DNA of 64,000 nt from Methylobacterium sp. PvR107 (GCF_017833295.1 NZ_JAFIBW010000001.1:1302001-1366000); one strand, 5' to 3'; shown: positions 35,061 through 45,525, numbered from the stretch's first letter. The notes: a model not told the origin generated them from the letters alone. Numbers and translations: made by a program.

Positions 35061-36799
35061 CCGACAGCAGCCTCGAACGCCTCCGCCGAGCCTTCATGCC
35101 GGTCATGGTCGGCATCCTCGGCGTCCTCGCGACCATCGTGACGGTTCTTGCCTGGTTGCGGGACGTCATGCCGGTGCCGGTGACGGTCCTCGCGATCCTC
35201 CTCCCCGGCGGGATCCTCGCCGTCGCCCGCCGGCACGGCGCGGTGGCCTTCATGCGCCACTTCTCGTCGGCCGCCCTGATGATGCTCGTCGGCCTCCTGG
35301 TGCTGGTCTCCTCCGGCACGCACCTGCAGATCGACGCACACATGGTCTTCTTCGCCGCCCTCGCGGTCGTCGCGGGTTGGTGCTGCTGGTCTTCCATCCT
35401 TGTCGCCGCAGGTGTCGTGGCCGTCCACCACCTAGCCCTCAATGTCCTCTACCCGGCCGCCGTGTTCCCGAACGGCGCCGAGTACCTGCGCGTTGTCCTG
35501 CACGCCCTGGTGCTCGTCACCGAGGCTGGTGCCCTGGTGCTGGCCGCCCGCCAACTCGCCAACGCACTCACCTCAGCCGAGGCGGCGACCCAGCAGGCCG
35601 CCGAAAGCGAGTTCGCGCAGCGCCACGCCGAGGCCGCGGCCAGCCAGGACCGCAGCCTGGAGGCCCACCGTCAGCGTAGGCTTGGCGAGGTCGTCGCCGC
35701 GTTCCGCGACGCTCTCGTCGAGATTGAGCACAAGGTCGAGCGCGAGACGAGTGGCATGCGTGAGACCGCCCTGGCACTCAGCGAGGTCGCGGTACAGTCA
35801 AGCGGGCAGGCCGCGGCCTCCGAGACCACGGCGTCGGCGACTGCGCAGAACGTGCTGTCCGTCTCTGCAGGCGCCGAGCAACTCAGCGCCTCCATCTCCG
35901 ACATCGCCGGACAGACCGAGCGGGCGCGCGAGCTGATCGCGCGTATGACCGAGATTGCGCGGGCGACGAGCGGCGAGGTCGAGGAGCTCGCGGTGGGGGC
36001 CGAGCGCATCGGCGCCGTCATGGGCCTGATCAAGTCGGTGGCAGACCAGACCAACCTCCTGGCGTTGAACGCCACGATCGAGGCGGCTCGCGCCGGTGTG
36101 GCGGGCCGCGGCTTCGCGGTTGTCGCCTCCGAGGTGAAGGCGCTTTCGGGCCAGACCATGAAGGCGGCCGACGAGATCGTGTCTCAGGTCGAGGCAATCC
36201 AGGCCTCGACGCGGCGGACCGTCGGTTCCGTGCAGGCGATGGCCTCGGCCACTCAGGAAGTGAACGCGCTGACCACCTCCATCGCGGTCTCAGTGGACCA
36301 GCAGCGGGCGGCGACGCAGGAGATCTCTCGGACGGTAGCGCAGGTCGCCCAGGGAAGCACCGAGGCGCATGCGGGCGCCGTCTCGGTCTCGCGGGCCACC
36401 CGAGAGACGCAGCACCACGCCAACAGCGCGCTTTCCGCGTCCGAGTCCCTCAAAGTGGTCGCAGCCGACCTCGCTCAATCGGTGGCGACGTTCGTGCAGC
36501 GGGTCACCACCGACTCGGAAGAGCGCCGCGGGACCGTGCGCGTCGGCGTCGACGAGGCGGCCTTCGTGCACGTGCGGGGGCGGCGATTCCCGGTGCGCGT
36601 CGTTGAGGTCTCATCGCATGGCGCCCGCATCGTCGAAGCGCCTCAAATCGCACCTGGCGAGGCTGTCGGGTTCGAGATGGGCGACGGAGGTCAGACAATC
36701 GCCGAGGTCGCCTGGAGCGAGGCCGGACGGGCGGGGTTGAACCTCCGGGCAGGGCTGCTCCATCCCGCCCTGCGCGACGGGAAATGCTTAGCGGCATGA
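35057..36799 (+). CDS. Methyl-accepting chemotaxis protein with multi-helix membrane sensor and PilZ-like tail
   Basis: The 580-residue protein starts with about six membrane helices (~15-170) containing a [15 protein letters not shown] segment, a cytoplasmic linker, and an MCP signalling domain whose tip reads [31 protein letters not shown] (~340). The last ~80 residues (RRGTVRV...[16 protein letters not shown]...GEAVGFEM) resemble a PilZ domain, but the Arg pair and DxSxxG motif are partly changed (VSSHGA). There is no HAMP domain. The tail could link c-di-GMP to chemotaxis. Starts with GTG overlapping the previous stop. Confidence 0.85.
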   Translation: MTDSSLERLRRAFMPVMVGILGVLATIVTVLAWLRDVMPVPVTVLAILLPGGILAVARRHGAVAFMRHFSSAALMMLVGLLVLVSSGTHLQIDAHMVFFAALAVVAGWCCWSSILVAAGVVAVHHLALNVLYPAAVFPNGAEYLRVVLHALVLVTEAGALVLAARQLANALTSAEAATQQAAESEFAQRHAEAAASQDRSLEAHRQRRLGEVVAAFRDALVEIEHKVERETSGMRETALALSEVAVQSSGQAAASETTASATAQNVLSVSAGAEQLSASISDIAGQTERARELIARMTEIARATSGEVEELAVGAERIGAVMGLIKSVADQTNLLALNATIEAARAGVAGRGFAVVASEVKALSGQTMKAADEIVSQVEAIQASTRRTVGSVQAMASATQEVNALTTSIAVSVDQQRAATQEISRTVAQVAQGSTEAHAGAVSVSRATRETQHHANSALSASESLKVVAADLAQSVATFVQRVTTDSEERRGTVRVGVDEAAFVHVRGRRFPVRVVEVSSHGARIVEAPQIAPGEAVGFEMGDGGQTIAEVAWSEAGRAGLNLRAGLLHPALRDGKCLAA

Positions 36800-36879
36800 T
36801 CGAGACCGGTTCCCACAGAAGCACAGTCTGCGCATTCCAATGAGGTTTGCCGGGAACTTCGCCGCTCGACGAATGGAAA

Positions 36880-37020
36880 TGGGCGCAAAACTGAACGGCC
36901 GGTTTTGCATCTATCGGCAATTTGGCATGGCTCAGTCCGGCCGAAAGGCCCCGGTTTGCTTCGGAGAGGATTCGGCGAAAAGGCGGACGGGCTCATACCG
37001 ACCCAACCCAATTGCCCGGA
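36880..37020. repeat. Dispersed repeat family R1, copy 3
   Basis: Contains GGGCGCAAAACTGAACGGCC, 'CCGGCCGAAAGGCCCCGGTT' with TGCTTCGGAG, and 'GGCGAAAAGGCGGACGGGCT' with CATACCGACCCAACCC. The first block is shared with copy 9 (54121-54260). It lies in an 823-base gap (36800-37622) between two chemoreceptor genes. Confidence 0.6.
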
Positions 37021-37204
37021 CCGTTGGCGGCACGCCTCCAAAGTGGCTGTTTGTCAGCGCTCCGGCGCCTTCGGGTCGGGGTAGGAGGCGGTCGGTGACG
37101 ACGTACTGCGCCCAGCTCGACGATGGCTCACCGCTGGGGAGACGATCGCCACCTACTGATCTTCAAGAATCTGCGGGCTGTCGCCGAGTTGCGGGCACCG
37201 AAAA

Positions 37205-37438
37205 TTACTCTGCGACGAGCTTCGGCTCTGGTTTGGAAGCTCGCGTCAGGCTCTGGGTAGCATGCGGCGGCCCTGCTGCCTTTCGAGAGATCTCCGCCTC
37301 TTGCTGCTCAATGAGATCGTGGGCCAGCTGATCACCGTCCAGACCGCCAAGGTCCTCCGTCGATACGCGCCGGTTTGAGGCGCGGCCGCCGTCCTTCAAG
37401 TCGACGTCGAACGAGACGAAGCCTCGATGCAAAGACAA
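37205..37438 (-). CDS. Possible small hypothetical protein
   Basis: A reading frame from a TTG at 37438 encodes about 77 residues (LSLHRGFVSFDVDLKDGGRASNRR, then STEDLGGLDGDQLAHDLIEQQEAEIS). The composition is like real protein, with an acidic helical middle and a basic tail, and GTGAGG lies just before the TTG. I recognise no domain. It may be a degraded gene; the in-frame extension upstream looks non-coding. Confidence 0.35.
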   Translation of the reverse strand: MSLHRGFVSFDVDLKDGGRASNRRVSTEDLGGLDGDQLAHDLIEQQEAEISRKAAGPPHATQSLTRASKPEPKLVAE

Positions 37439-37622
37439 TTGCCTCACGCGCTGGGGAATGCAGGGCTCGTACGCCAGCAAGCTCGGCAGCGCCCCGTTGG
37501 CGGGTGGCGAAATGCGGCCAGCTGCAATCAGCGGATGCAGAACGACCGCCCCCTCCAAAAAAGTGGAACGGGACGGTCTTCCGGCCATGACGGCTTTAGT
37601 GGAAACGAAGAACTATCTTCGC

Positions 37623-39713
37623 TCAGGCGGCGCGCACGGTGGCGAGGAAGCGCGCGACCTCCGCGCCGAGGTGCTCGGACTGGCGCGACAATTCCGAGGC
37701 CGCCCCCAGAACTTGGCTGGCCGCCGCCCCGGTCTCCTCGGCCGCATTGGCCACACCGGAGATGTTGCTCGTCACCTCGCCGGTGCCCATGGCGGCCTGA
37801 GCGACGTTGCGCACGATCTCCTGGGTGGCCGCCCCCTGCTGCTCGACGGCCGCGGCGATCGAGGTCGCCGCGCCGCTGATCTCGCGGATCCGCCCGGTGA
37901 TGCCGCCGATCGACGTCACCGCCTGCCCGGTCGAGGCCTGGATCTGCGCGATCTGGCCGGAGATCTCGTTCGTCGCCTTGGCGGTCTGCTCGGCCAGCGC
38001 CTTCACCTCGGAGGCGACGACGGCAAAGCCCTTGCCCGCCGCACCCGCGCGCGCCGCCTCGATGGTGGCGTTGAGGGCCAGCAGGTTGGTCTGCCCGGCG
38101 ATGTTCGAGATCAGGCCGACCACATCGCCGATCCGCGAGACGGCGGCACTCAGCTCCTGCACCAGGGTGCCGGTCTGGTCGGCCTCGTGCACGGCGCGCT
38201 GCGCCAGCTCGGCCGAGCCCGCGACCTGGCGGCCGATCTCCTGGACCGACGAGCCCAGCTCCTCCGCCGCCGCCGCGACGGTGTTGACGTTGGAGGCGGC
38301 CTCCTCGGCGGCAGCCGCCACGGTGGTCGACTGGCTGGCGGTCTCGGTTGCCGTGGCCGTCATGGTCTGAGCGGTGGCCTGCAATTCGGTTGCCGACGAC
38401 GAGACCATGCCGATGATGCCGCCGACGGCAGCCTCGAAGCCGTCGGCCATCTGGCGCATGCCGGTCTTGCGCTGCGCCTCGGCTGAAGCGCGGGCTTGAG
38501 CGGTCTCCGCCTCCAGTGCCTGAGTGCGGATCAGGTTGTCCTTGAACACCTGCACGGCAGACGCCATTGCACCGATCTCGTCGTTGCGTCCAATACCCGG
38601 GACAAGAACCGAACTGTCACCAGCAGCCAAGTCACCCATCGCTTCTTCCAGGCGAACGATGGGTCGGGAGACCCACCGCTGCAGGATCAGAAAGCTGACA
38701 ACAGCGACCGCGAGTATGCCGACCGCTATTCCGGTCAGCATAAGCATCCAAGTCCAGGCCTGAGCCGCGGAAGCGGTAGCTTGAGCGGCCAGGATTTCCA
38801 TCGCGGCAGTCGCGACAGCGAAGATGTTCGACTGCGCCTCACCGGCCAGCTTCAGCCACGTCTCCATGGTGAAGGCGAGTGGTTGGCCGGCCAAAGCTGA
38901 CGTGTCGATGTCCTTGCGCAGTCCTGCGAAGGCGTGTCCAGAAAAGCTGTTCTGCGCGGCCATGAGCGCCGTGCGCAGGTCGGCGGGAGCGTGCTCGTCG
39001 ATCAGGTCGGCCATGACCGTGAGGCCCGATGCCACTTGGTGCGCGTATTCGCGCAGCGAAGTCGCCTCTTCCGGCCGCACTGGCCTATTCTGCGCCAAAA
39101 CCGTCCGCACCTGAAACCGTAGTAGACCGGCGCTGAGGCGCGCCTGCCACGCCGTCGCGCCGATCTGGATCAGGGGAAACGTCGTTGCATCAAGCGCCAC
39201 CATGCGCCGCCCCAGGAGCTTGGTTCCATGCGACAGCGCGACCAGCATCGGCTCCAGCCGTTGATCTAGTCGGGCCCGCACTGACATGTCGCGTGCGGCA
39301 AGGTCCTGCCCGAGACCATTGTCAACTTCTGCGCGGACCGCCTTCCAATCATCGTAGGTGGTGGTGAGTTCGCGACGGACTTGGTCAGCGCCATCCAGCG
39401 ACAGACCCGCCAACCCGTTCAGGCTGGCCTCCAGCGCTTTCGACGCGACCTGGCGGTACTCTAGGGCGGCTTTGCGTTCGTTCGTGTTCCGATCGCTTCC
39501 GATCAGGAGCGCGGCTGACGAGGAGCCCCATTCGAGGCGCGTGGACGCGAAGCTCTCGAAGATGGTCTTGTCGAGTTCAGCCAGCTTGGCGACCTCACTC
39601 GCACTCTGTCCGGCCGTGAGGGCCTGTCGGATGCCGCCACCTGCGAGGCACAGGGCGATGATGCACATCAGGCCGAACAGGCCTGAAAGGAGCGCGCGTA
39701 TCGAGATCTTCAT
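37623..39713 (-). CDS. Methyl-accepting chemotaxis protein
   Basis: The 696-residue protein has a first membrane helix ([20 protein letters not shown], ~7-26), a long helical periplasmic sensor of about 290 residues, a second membrane helix ([21 protein letters not shown]), HAMP ([17 protein letters not shown]...) and an MCP signalling domain with the tip [31 protein letters not shown]. The sensor length fits a helical bimodular or 4HB tandem type. ATG 39713 is chosen because upstream codons add a non-family extension. Confidence 0.88.
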   Translation of the reverse strand: MKISIRALLSGLFGLMCIIALCLAGGGIRQALTAGQSASEVAKLAELDKTIFESFASTRLEWGSSSAALLIGSDRNTNERKAALEYRQVASKALEASLNGLAGLSLDGADQVRRELTTTYDDWKAVRAEVDNGLGQDLAARDMSVRARLDQRLEPMLVALSHGTKLLGRRMVALDATTFPLIQIGATAWQARLSAGLLRFQVRTVLAQNRPVRPEEATSLREYAHQVASGLTVMADLIDEHAPADLRTALMAAQNSFSGHAFAGLRKDIDTSALAGQPLAFTMETWLKLAGEAQSNIFAVATAAMEILAAQATASAAQAWTWMLMLTGIAVGILAVAVVSFLILQRWVSRPIVRLEEAMGDLAAGDSSVLVPGIGRNDEIGAMASAVQVFKDNLIRTQALEAETAQARASAEAQRKTGMRQMADGFEAAVGGIIGMVSSSATELQATAQTMTATATETASQSTTVAAAAEEAASNVNTVAAAAEELGSSVQEIGRQVAGSAELAQRAVHEADQTGTLVQELSAAVSRIGDVVGLISNIAGQTNLLALNATIEAARAGAAGKGFAVVASEVKALAEQTAKATNEISGQIAQIQASTGQAVTSIGGITGRIREISGAATSIAAAVEQQGAATQEIVRNVAQAAMGTGEVTSNISGVANAAEETGAAASQVLGAASELSRQSEHLGAEVARFLATVRAA

Positions 39714-39949
39714 CGCAGGGCCTGCGTCAACACGCTGCGCAGCATTCAGCGGCAGCTTCCAGATCATAGCTGGCAAACCAGTTGACGAAGATTTAACCTT
39801 GCTGATTAGGCGAGCGCGGCTGCCTATATTCACGCCACTTGATCAGACTGCGTTGGGCGCCAAGCATGTCGTCAATAAATCGGTTGCCTCTGCATGCGCG
39901 CGTGCCCACGCTCGTTTGGAAGCCGAAGAGCGCTCAGAGGCCGGTGTTG

Positions 39950-40025
39950 GCAGATAGCTGAACGCCCGCTTCGGCGACGACCGGTTGGAAAAGCAGACAG
40001 CCTTCTATCAACCCAACCTGGCCGC
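39950..40025. repeat. Dispersed repeat family R1, copy 4
   Basis: Contains 'CTGAACGCCCGCTTCGGCGA', 'GGTTGGAAAAGCAGACAGCC' and 'TATCAACCCAACCTGGCCG'. It is in the 442-base gap (39714-40155) between the divergent chemoreceptor and PAS-GGDEF-EAL genes; nothing else is seen there. Confidence 0.55.
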
Positions 40026-40155
40026 CAGGATTGGCGTGAGCGTTTTCGATAACCCGCACAAGTTGCAAATGAAAGCATTTGTTAGAGGATGTTTCGTAGA
40101 TTGGTAAAACAGCGCCTTCTTCGCGATGTCGAATACCATTTGGTGATGAAGTGCG

Positions 40156-41898
40156 ATGAGTGGGATCCCAGCAAATTGTCAGCCGCCTTATGGGGGTGAT
40201 TTGGATCACTCCGAAACGGCTGTTTCAGGTGCCTTCGGTCTCGCTTGGGCCGCCACCTATGCCTTCATCACCAGCAACGACAAGGGCCGCATCACGTTTG
40301 CGAACGAGGCGGCTGCGGTTCTCTTCGGCTACAGTGTCGACGAGTTGATGGGCGCGAACATCGATCTGATCGTTCCGGAGCGTTTCCGTGCCAGCCATGA
40401 GGCGGGCATGGCGCGGATGGCCCGCAACGAGCCGTCTCGTCTGTCCGGTCGAACGATCGAGGTCATGGCGCGCCGCCGCGACGGCGGCGAGTTTCCCGCC
40501 GAGTTCACGCTCTCGATGTGGCGGGACCGCTCCGGCCTTTGCTTCGGCGCGATCCTTCGGGACATCTCCGAATGGCGGGCACGCGACGAGCGTCTGGTCC
40601 AACTGGCCCATCATGACCTCCTGACCGGGTTACCGAACCGGGCCTGCTTCGAGGAGGCGCTCGATGCGAAGCTGGCAGCCGGAGACGCCATCGGCGTCCT
40701 CATGCTGGACCTCGACGGCTTCAAGGAGGTGAACGACAGTTGGGGGCACAGCACGGGCGATGCCGTGCTCCAAACCCTGGCTATTCGATTGCCGGCTTGG
40801 CTCGGGGAGAATGCGGTCTTTGCCAGGTTCGGTGGCGACGAATTCGCCGTCATCCTGCCGGATGCGGGCGATCCCGCGACGCTTGCCGCAAGCGCGACGA
40901 CGCTCCTCGACGCCTTCGCTGCCCCCCTCCAGGTCGGATGCCACACCTTCCACCTCGGGGTCAGCATCGGGGGGGCCATCGGTCCGAAGCAGGGAGCATC
41001 CGCAGAGGAGCTCATTGGCAATGCGGACTTGGCCATGTTTCGCGCAAAGCAGGAGGGTAAGCGCCGATTTCGTTTCTTCCAGCCCGCAATGCGCAGCGCG
41101 CTGCTATCCCGGCTGGCCATGCGGGCCGAGCTTCACGAGGCGACCCAGCAGGGCGAATTCGTGCTGCACTACCAACCACAGGTCGCGCTCGACACCGGCC
41201 GCATCATCGGGGCGGAAGCCCTCTTGCGATGGCAGCATCCCCGGCGCGGTCTTCTTCTGCCAGGCGTTTTCTTGTCCCATCTTGAGGACCATCCTCTGGC
41301 CCTCGAAGTCGGGCATTGGGTCGTCGAGGAGGCATGCCGCCAGGCCGTAGCTTGGCGGGCTGCAGGCCATCCGGCCATGACGATGGGCGTGAACCTATCC
41401 GCGGCCCAAGTGCGGGCGGGGACGCTGGCGTCGGACGTCGCCGACGCGCTCCGGCGACACCAGCTGTCCCCTGGGATGCTGGAGCTGGAAATCACTGAGA
41501 CCATCGTGCTGAGCGTCGACGAGGCCGACCTCGACCAGTTTCGCGTCCTCCATCGCCAGGGGGTAGGCATTGCGTTCGACGATTTCGGCACGGGTTACGC
41601 CTCGCTGAGCTCGCTCAAGCGCTTTCCGCTGACGCGCCTTAAGATCGACCGGGGTTTCGTCCGGGACTTGATGGCCGAGCGGCACGATGCCGCCGTCGTA
41701 CGCGCAATCGTCCAGATCGGGAACGACATCGGCCTAAACGTCATCGCGGAGGGTATCGAGACCAAGGATCAGGAGGCGAGGTTGCTGGAGATGGGCTGCC
41801 GGCACGGCCAGGGGTACCTTTACGGCAAGGCGCTACCGGCGGCCCGGTTCGCGGATCTCGTCGAGGCTTCCAGGAGCCTTGAGCGGTTGGCCGGATAA
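40156..41898 (+). CDS. PAS-GGDEF-EAL cyclic-di-GMP enzyme (cytoplasmic)
   Basis: The 580-residue protein has no membrane helix. A PAS domain (~30-145, ITSNDKGRITFANEAAAVLFGY) is followed by GGDEF with intact RFGGDEFAV (~222) and EAL with intact EALLRWQH (~350), DDFGTGYASLSSL and VIAEGIETKDQ. It may switch between synthesis and breakdown of c-di-GMP in response to the PAS signal. It lies beside two chemoreceptors and in the same region as the MHYT enzyme. Confidence 0.87.
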   Translation: MSGIPANCQPPYGGDLDHSETAVSGAFGLAWAATYAFITSNDKGRITFANEAAAVLFGYSVDELMGANIDLIVPERFRASHEAGMARMARNEPSRLSGRTIEVMARRRDGGEFPAEFTLSMWRDRSGLCFGAILRDISEWRARDERLVQLAHHDLLTGLPNRACFEEALDAKLAAGDAIGVLMLDLDGFKEVNDSWGHSTGDAVLQTLAIRLPAWLGENAVFARFGGDEFAVILPDAGDPATLAASATTLLDAFAAPLQVGCHTFHLGVSIGGAIGPKQGASAEELIGNADLAMFRAKQEGKRRFRFFQPAMRSALLSRLAMRAELHEATQQGEFVLHYQPQVALDTGRIIGAEALLRWQHPRRGLLLPGVFLSHLEDHPLALEVGHWVVEEACRQAVAWRAAGHPAMTMGVNLSAAQVRAGTLASDVADALRRHQLSPGMLELEITETIVLSVDEADLDQFRVLHRQGVGIAFDDFGTGYASLSSLKRFPLTRLKIDRGFVRDLMAERHDAAVVRAIVQIGNDIGLNVIAEGIETKDQEARLLEMGCRHGQGYLYGKALPAARFADLVEASRSLERLAG

Positions 41899-42100
41899 TC
41901 GGTCAGCGCTTCTGGCACCGAATCCGCGCGCAGTCCCCCCCTCCAGCCCATAAATCTTGGCCGACAAATATCGGGCAGTCGGCCCTTCGTAATAGATTGT
42001 CAGCGGGTGAAACTGCAGTGTCCGCTTATCCGTATTTGCTTTTCCTTAGCAGTTCGTCACAAATAACCCGCGACAGTCATTTTTACGGACTATCTGCAAC

Positions 42101-42192
42101 GACGCAACCTGGCCGAAAGCTGCCGGTCCGCTCCGGAGCGGTGCGGCCGAAAAAGCAGACGGCCTCATCTCGACCCAACCTAGCCATCCGGA
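42101..42192. repeat. Dispersed repeat family R1, copy 5
   Basis: A clear copy: CCTGGCCGAAAGCTGCCGGT with CCGCTCCGGAG, then GGCCGAAAAAGCAGACGGCC with TCATCTCGACCCAACC and TAGCCATCCGG. It lies in the 514-base gap 41899-42412, where I see no gene. Confidence 0.62.
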
Positions 42193-42412
42193 TCGCCTTG
42201 CCTGCATCCCAAAGCGGACACACGTTATCGTCCGAGCCCCTTAGTCGATCGTGATCCTTGACGGGCTGCCGCGTGCTGCTTAGCTCGGCCTAGGACGTGT
42301 AGAAGCCACAGCCCGGTCGGTAGTCCGGGTGGCCCGACGCTCGTGCATGGCGGCCGCCATCAGCGGCCGACTACCAGCACGTCCTTTCCGATGAACAGGA
42401 AAGGTGTGTCCA

Positions 42413-42814
42413 ATGAAGCTCAACCATATCAATCTGACGAGCATCGACGTTCCTGCCGACGTTTCAATGTTTGAAACCTATTTTGGGCTGCGCACGTTGG
42501 TGATGCGTGGGAGAACACTTGCCGTCATACATGACGACGACGATGGCATGCTGTTGGTTTTGAATGATTTTGCGAAAAAACGGGGCAGTTTTGCTTACCC
42601 CGAGGATAGTGACGTCCACCATATCGGCTTCATCCAAGACAGCCGCGAAAAAGTCGACGCGCTGAACGCGCGTCTGAAAGCCGACGGCTGGGATGTGCCG
42701 GAGCCGCGCGACTATCACGGTGCTTGGACATTCTACTTCAAGGCTAAGGGCGGGTATTTTATCGAGGTTGCAACGCGGACCCAACTACGGCGCGCAGAGC
42801 CCGCCGCCGTCTGA
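42413..42814 (+). CDS. VOC family (glyoxalase-like) protein
   Basis: The 133-residue protein has one vicinal-oxygen-chelate unit pair: MKLNHINLTSIDVP at the start (His for metal), FETYFGLRTL, HHIGF (~70) and FIEVAT near the end (Glu for metal). It could be a metal-dependent lyase, dioxygenase or resistance protein; substrate unknown. The start at 42413 has GGAAAGGTG upstream. Codon use is less GC-rich than in the sulfonate island, suggesting later acquisition. Confidence 0.8.
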   Translation: MKLNHINLTSIDVPADVSMFETYFGLRTLVMRGRTLAVIHDDDDGMLLVLNDFAKKRGSFAYPEDSDVHHIGFIQDSREKVDALNARLKADGWDVPEPRDYHGAWTFYFKAKGGYFIEVATRTQLRRAEPAAV

Positions 42815-42895
42815 CAGGCTGTGGCCGATCAAACTCAACGACATGTTGCCTAACCTCCGCTTCTGCCTCGTTGCGCGGTAGAAGCGGACCGCCTC

Positions 42896-43054
42896 AAACC
42901 ACCTTGTCCGGCCATTCTGCAACCGACCCATGTCAGCCGTTCGGGAAGCGGTTGACGCTTCCCGAAAACCGACATCCGTCGGCCATCTGGAATCGTCCGC
43001 TTGGGGTGGTGAGCAGGCTTCAGCACTGCGACCAGAACCGGACATCCAAGCCGA
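42896..43054. repeat. Dispersed repeat family R2, copy 2
   Basis: Shares with 25426-25566 the ordered blocks CGACCCATG, TTCCCGAAAACCGACATCCG with TCGGCC, GCTTGGGGTGGTGAGC and CCAGAACCGGACATC. It lies after the VOC gene in a long gap (42815-44574). Confidence 0.55.
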
Positions 43055-43306
43055 TAGCAATTGGTCTGGATTGAACGCTTCTTGATCGACCGACCTTCGC
43101 GGCCGCGGCGATCATCGGCATTTTACGGAATGACCGATTGCTCGCCTGCGGATCAACGTTAAGCCGAGACTGATGTGCACACTGACAACTGTATTAGGAT
43201 TGGGTGTCAAAGGTCAAGTAAACGAGTCGCGCGTTCGCACCTAAGAACAGTAGAAAGGCATATTTTTGAGGCGTGAAAGATCTGTCGCAAAGCTCACAAC
43301 GAGGGC

Positions 43307-43613
43307 AAGACAAAATTTGCCTACCTGAATGTTGATATCGACGTACGGGATCAAAAGGGATTTGCACGCTACCGCGAAGCTTTTCCGGCCGTTGTTGCAA
43401 GGTTCGGCGGCCGGTATCTGGTCAAAGTTGGGGCATTGCACCCGATTGAGGGCGTATTTGAAACGAAGCGCTTGATACTTATTGGATTTTCCCTCAATAG
43501 AAGCCGCTCGTGCATTCTATCAACGCCCCGAATATGCACCGCTGCTCAAGCTAGAGTTGGAAAGCACACCGTCAAAAATGATGCTTGTGGAAGGTTGGGT
43601 GGCGCCCGCCTGA
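43307..43613 (+). pseudogene. DUF1330 protein pseudogene
   Basis: The frame starting near 43310 reads TKFAYLNVDIDVRDQKGFARY, then FPAVVARFGGRYLVKVGALHPIEG and TKRLILIGF, a typical DUF1330 first part. After the T4 run at about 43487-43490 the continuation PSIEAARAFYQRPEYAPLLK, ending VEGWVAPA-stop, is in the next frame, so one extra T explains the break. No start codon is found at the expected place either. The gene is inactive unless the insertion is a sequencing error. Confidence 0.75.
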
Positions 43614-43844
43614 TCGGGCACGCCCGCTAATGTCCGCCCTCACTTCTTCTCGTCCGCTTGTCCACTCCAGATGCGGTGGGCGGGTGACGAAAATTTCGTA
43701 CCGGATCGACGTTGTCGTCCGTGATGGCGTAACGGTGTGGGCGTCAACGGACGTGCGACCTTAGGGATCCCGGCGGGACGGCGGTCGCATTGCAGCGATG
43801 GCCGACTACATAGGTTGTCGCAGTTCAAGTTGCCCGCGTTCGAG

Positions 43845-43975
43845 AAGCCCAGACAATCGACAGCACGCCCGACTTGGGTCGGCAACGGAAGGGCCGCTGG
43901 GGTGGTGATCGGACCCTGTGCCATCGCCACGAAGCGGACGTTCCGCATTCGACACATGTCGACCATGCGGCAGCG
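43845..43975. repeat. Partial R2-like repeat
   Basis: Contains GGGTCGGC, CGCTGGGGTGGTGATCGG, GAAGCGGACGTTCCGCATTC and GACACATGTC, which match R2 blocks in shifted order, as if two units met end to end. The copy is weaker than those at 25426 and 42896. Confidence 0.4.
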
Positions 43976-44574
43976 CGTCATAGCGCTAGTGCACTGCCGT
44001 ATACGGAAGGTTCATATTAATTAGCAGTCCGGACCTTTGGTTTGGACCAAATCAGCAGCGGCAGTCCTCAATAGCTAGGCTGCACAATCCGTCAGAGTTC
44101 GTGCACGAGACATCAGTTATCCGCTACCTGCCGCTTATTGGCTGATATGGGGAGCGTCCGCTCCTGGGCAGTTTGGGAAGACGCAAAACATGGCGTGGCC
44201 GAGAGCCGCCCTCTTGCCTGGGCAGGTTGGGCGAGAAGGTTGCGAATCTGCCGGCTCCGCTTGACTTGACCGGCTAACTTTGAACCGGGCTGATCGAGCG
44301 GGTTAGCCAGGAGAAGTGCAGTTGGAGATCCGGCGCACTCAGAAGATGAGCAGGCAGAATTTCTCGGCAAGAAAACCGAACGCCACCCGCGGAATCTATT
44401 TTTGCGCGCTAGATTCGTTCCGCGCACACCGCATGACACAGTCTAAAGTCCTATCCCACAATTTTCTGCTTGACAGGCGTGGTTTATAAGGTCGTTGATG
44501 GCTGCTTCAAGACGCTTTAAGAAAATATTCGAATCACACAGCATTTATATGACGCGTTGAGACGGGAGGTGAGA
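43976..44574. other. Gene-free stretch before the methyltransferase gene
   Basis: No supported gene. The composition falls in GC towards the methyltransferase start. An open frame on the minus strand (44113-44439) has no recognisable domain and an unusual residue composition, so I leave it uncalled. Confidence 0.4.
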
Positions 44575-45396
44575 ATGGGCGAAAAGCGGCCAAACAAGAA
44601 GCGCGTCGCTTTGAAATGGGTGCTCTCGAGGACCGAGATGGGTCGGGCGTTTCTGATCAAGAGAGCCCTGCGCAGGAATGCTTTCGGAACTCACCCCTTC
44701 GATGCCGCCAACAATGTTCAAACCAGCGGAGCAATACCTCAGTATCTTCTGAGTCCCAAACAAAGCATGAGAACAATATCTAGGAACGAAACGCATCCTT
44801 ATTTTGGCTGTAGCCCTAACTGTCTCCGCGCGGCGCTCGATCAGATGGAAGATCTGGCGGGCGCCACCTTTGTTGATTTCGGATGCGGCATGGGAAGAGC
44901 AGCCATCATAGCTTCCGAATACCCGTTTCAATCCGTAATTGGCGTAGAAATCTCGAAGGATCTGAGCGCGATCGCACGCCGTAACGCGCGAACAATTCGG
45001 AAATCATTCCCCAATCGATGCGGTATAGAAATAATCAATCAAGATGCCCGTAGTTTCCATATTGATGACAGAAACTTGGTCATTTTTATCTATAATCCGT
45101 TTGGTCCGGATTTAATTAAAATTATCATGATGAGATTAGAGAGGATCATACAAGCAGGTTATAGCGTGCATATTATCTATCAAAACCCTGTTTACTTCAA
45201 TATTTTGGATGAATCCGATGCCTTCGAAAGATACTTTGGCGGACAGATCAAGTGCGATCCCGCCGAGCGCCCCCAAATGTTTGACAACGATGACGCTATC
45301 GTTGTTTGGCGACCCAAGAGCGCGACGTATCCCGCAAATGACAAATTCGACATCAGAGTCGTAACCGCGGGAACACGCGCCGAATTGGTATTCTGA
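44575..45396 (+). CDS. Class I SAM-dependent methyltransferase-like protein, AT-rich gene
   Basis: The 273-residue protein has motif I FVDFGCGMGRAAIIA (~99), the acidic end of strand 2 (VIGVEIS), a motif II/IV-like segment VIFIYNPFGPDLIK (~178) and basic N-terminal 25 residues. The NPF after strand 4 resembles N/D-PP-Y/F motifs of some methyltransferases. Target is unknown. The start at 44575 has GGGAGGT upstream. The gene is much richer in A/T than its neighbours and lies between repeats and pseudogenes, so it was probably acquired by transfer. Confidence 0.75.
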   Translation: MGEKRPNKKRVALKWVLSRTEMGRAFLIKRALRRNAFGTHPFDAANNVQTSGAIPQYLLSPKQSMRTISRNETHPYFGCSPNCLRAALDQMEDLAGATFVDFGCGMGRAAIIASEYPFQSVIGVEISKDLSAIARRNARTIRKSFPNRCGIEIINQDARSFHIDDRNLVIFIYNPFGPDLIKIIMMRLERIIQAGYSVHIIYQNPVYFNILDESDAFERYFGGQIKCDPAERPQMFDNDDAIVVWRPKSATYPANDKFDIRVVTAGTRAELVF

Positions 45397-45525
45397 CCGA
45401 ACTAAATCGCTCCGCTTTTTGGTTATGATCTTGACCCGACCGGAGAGGCGCTAATGGCGGTCCGGATGGCCGAGTTGTGTCGCGAGCGGTCCCCGCGGCG
45501 ATAGCCGCTTCGACGCATCCGTCGT

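Noticed and set aside
44113..44439. Protein-coding gene on the minus strand
   Set aside because: No ribosome site, no domain and Ser/Arg/Pro-rich composition typical of a non-coding frame.
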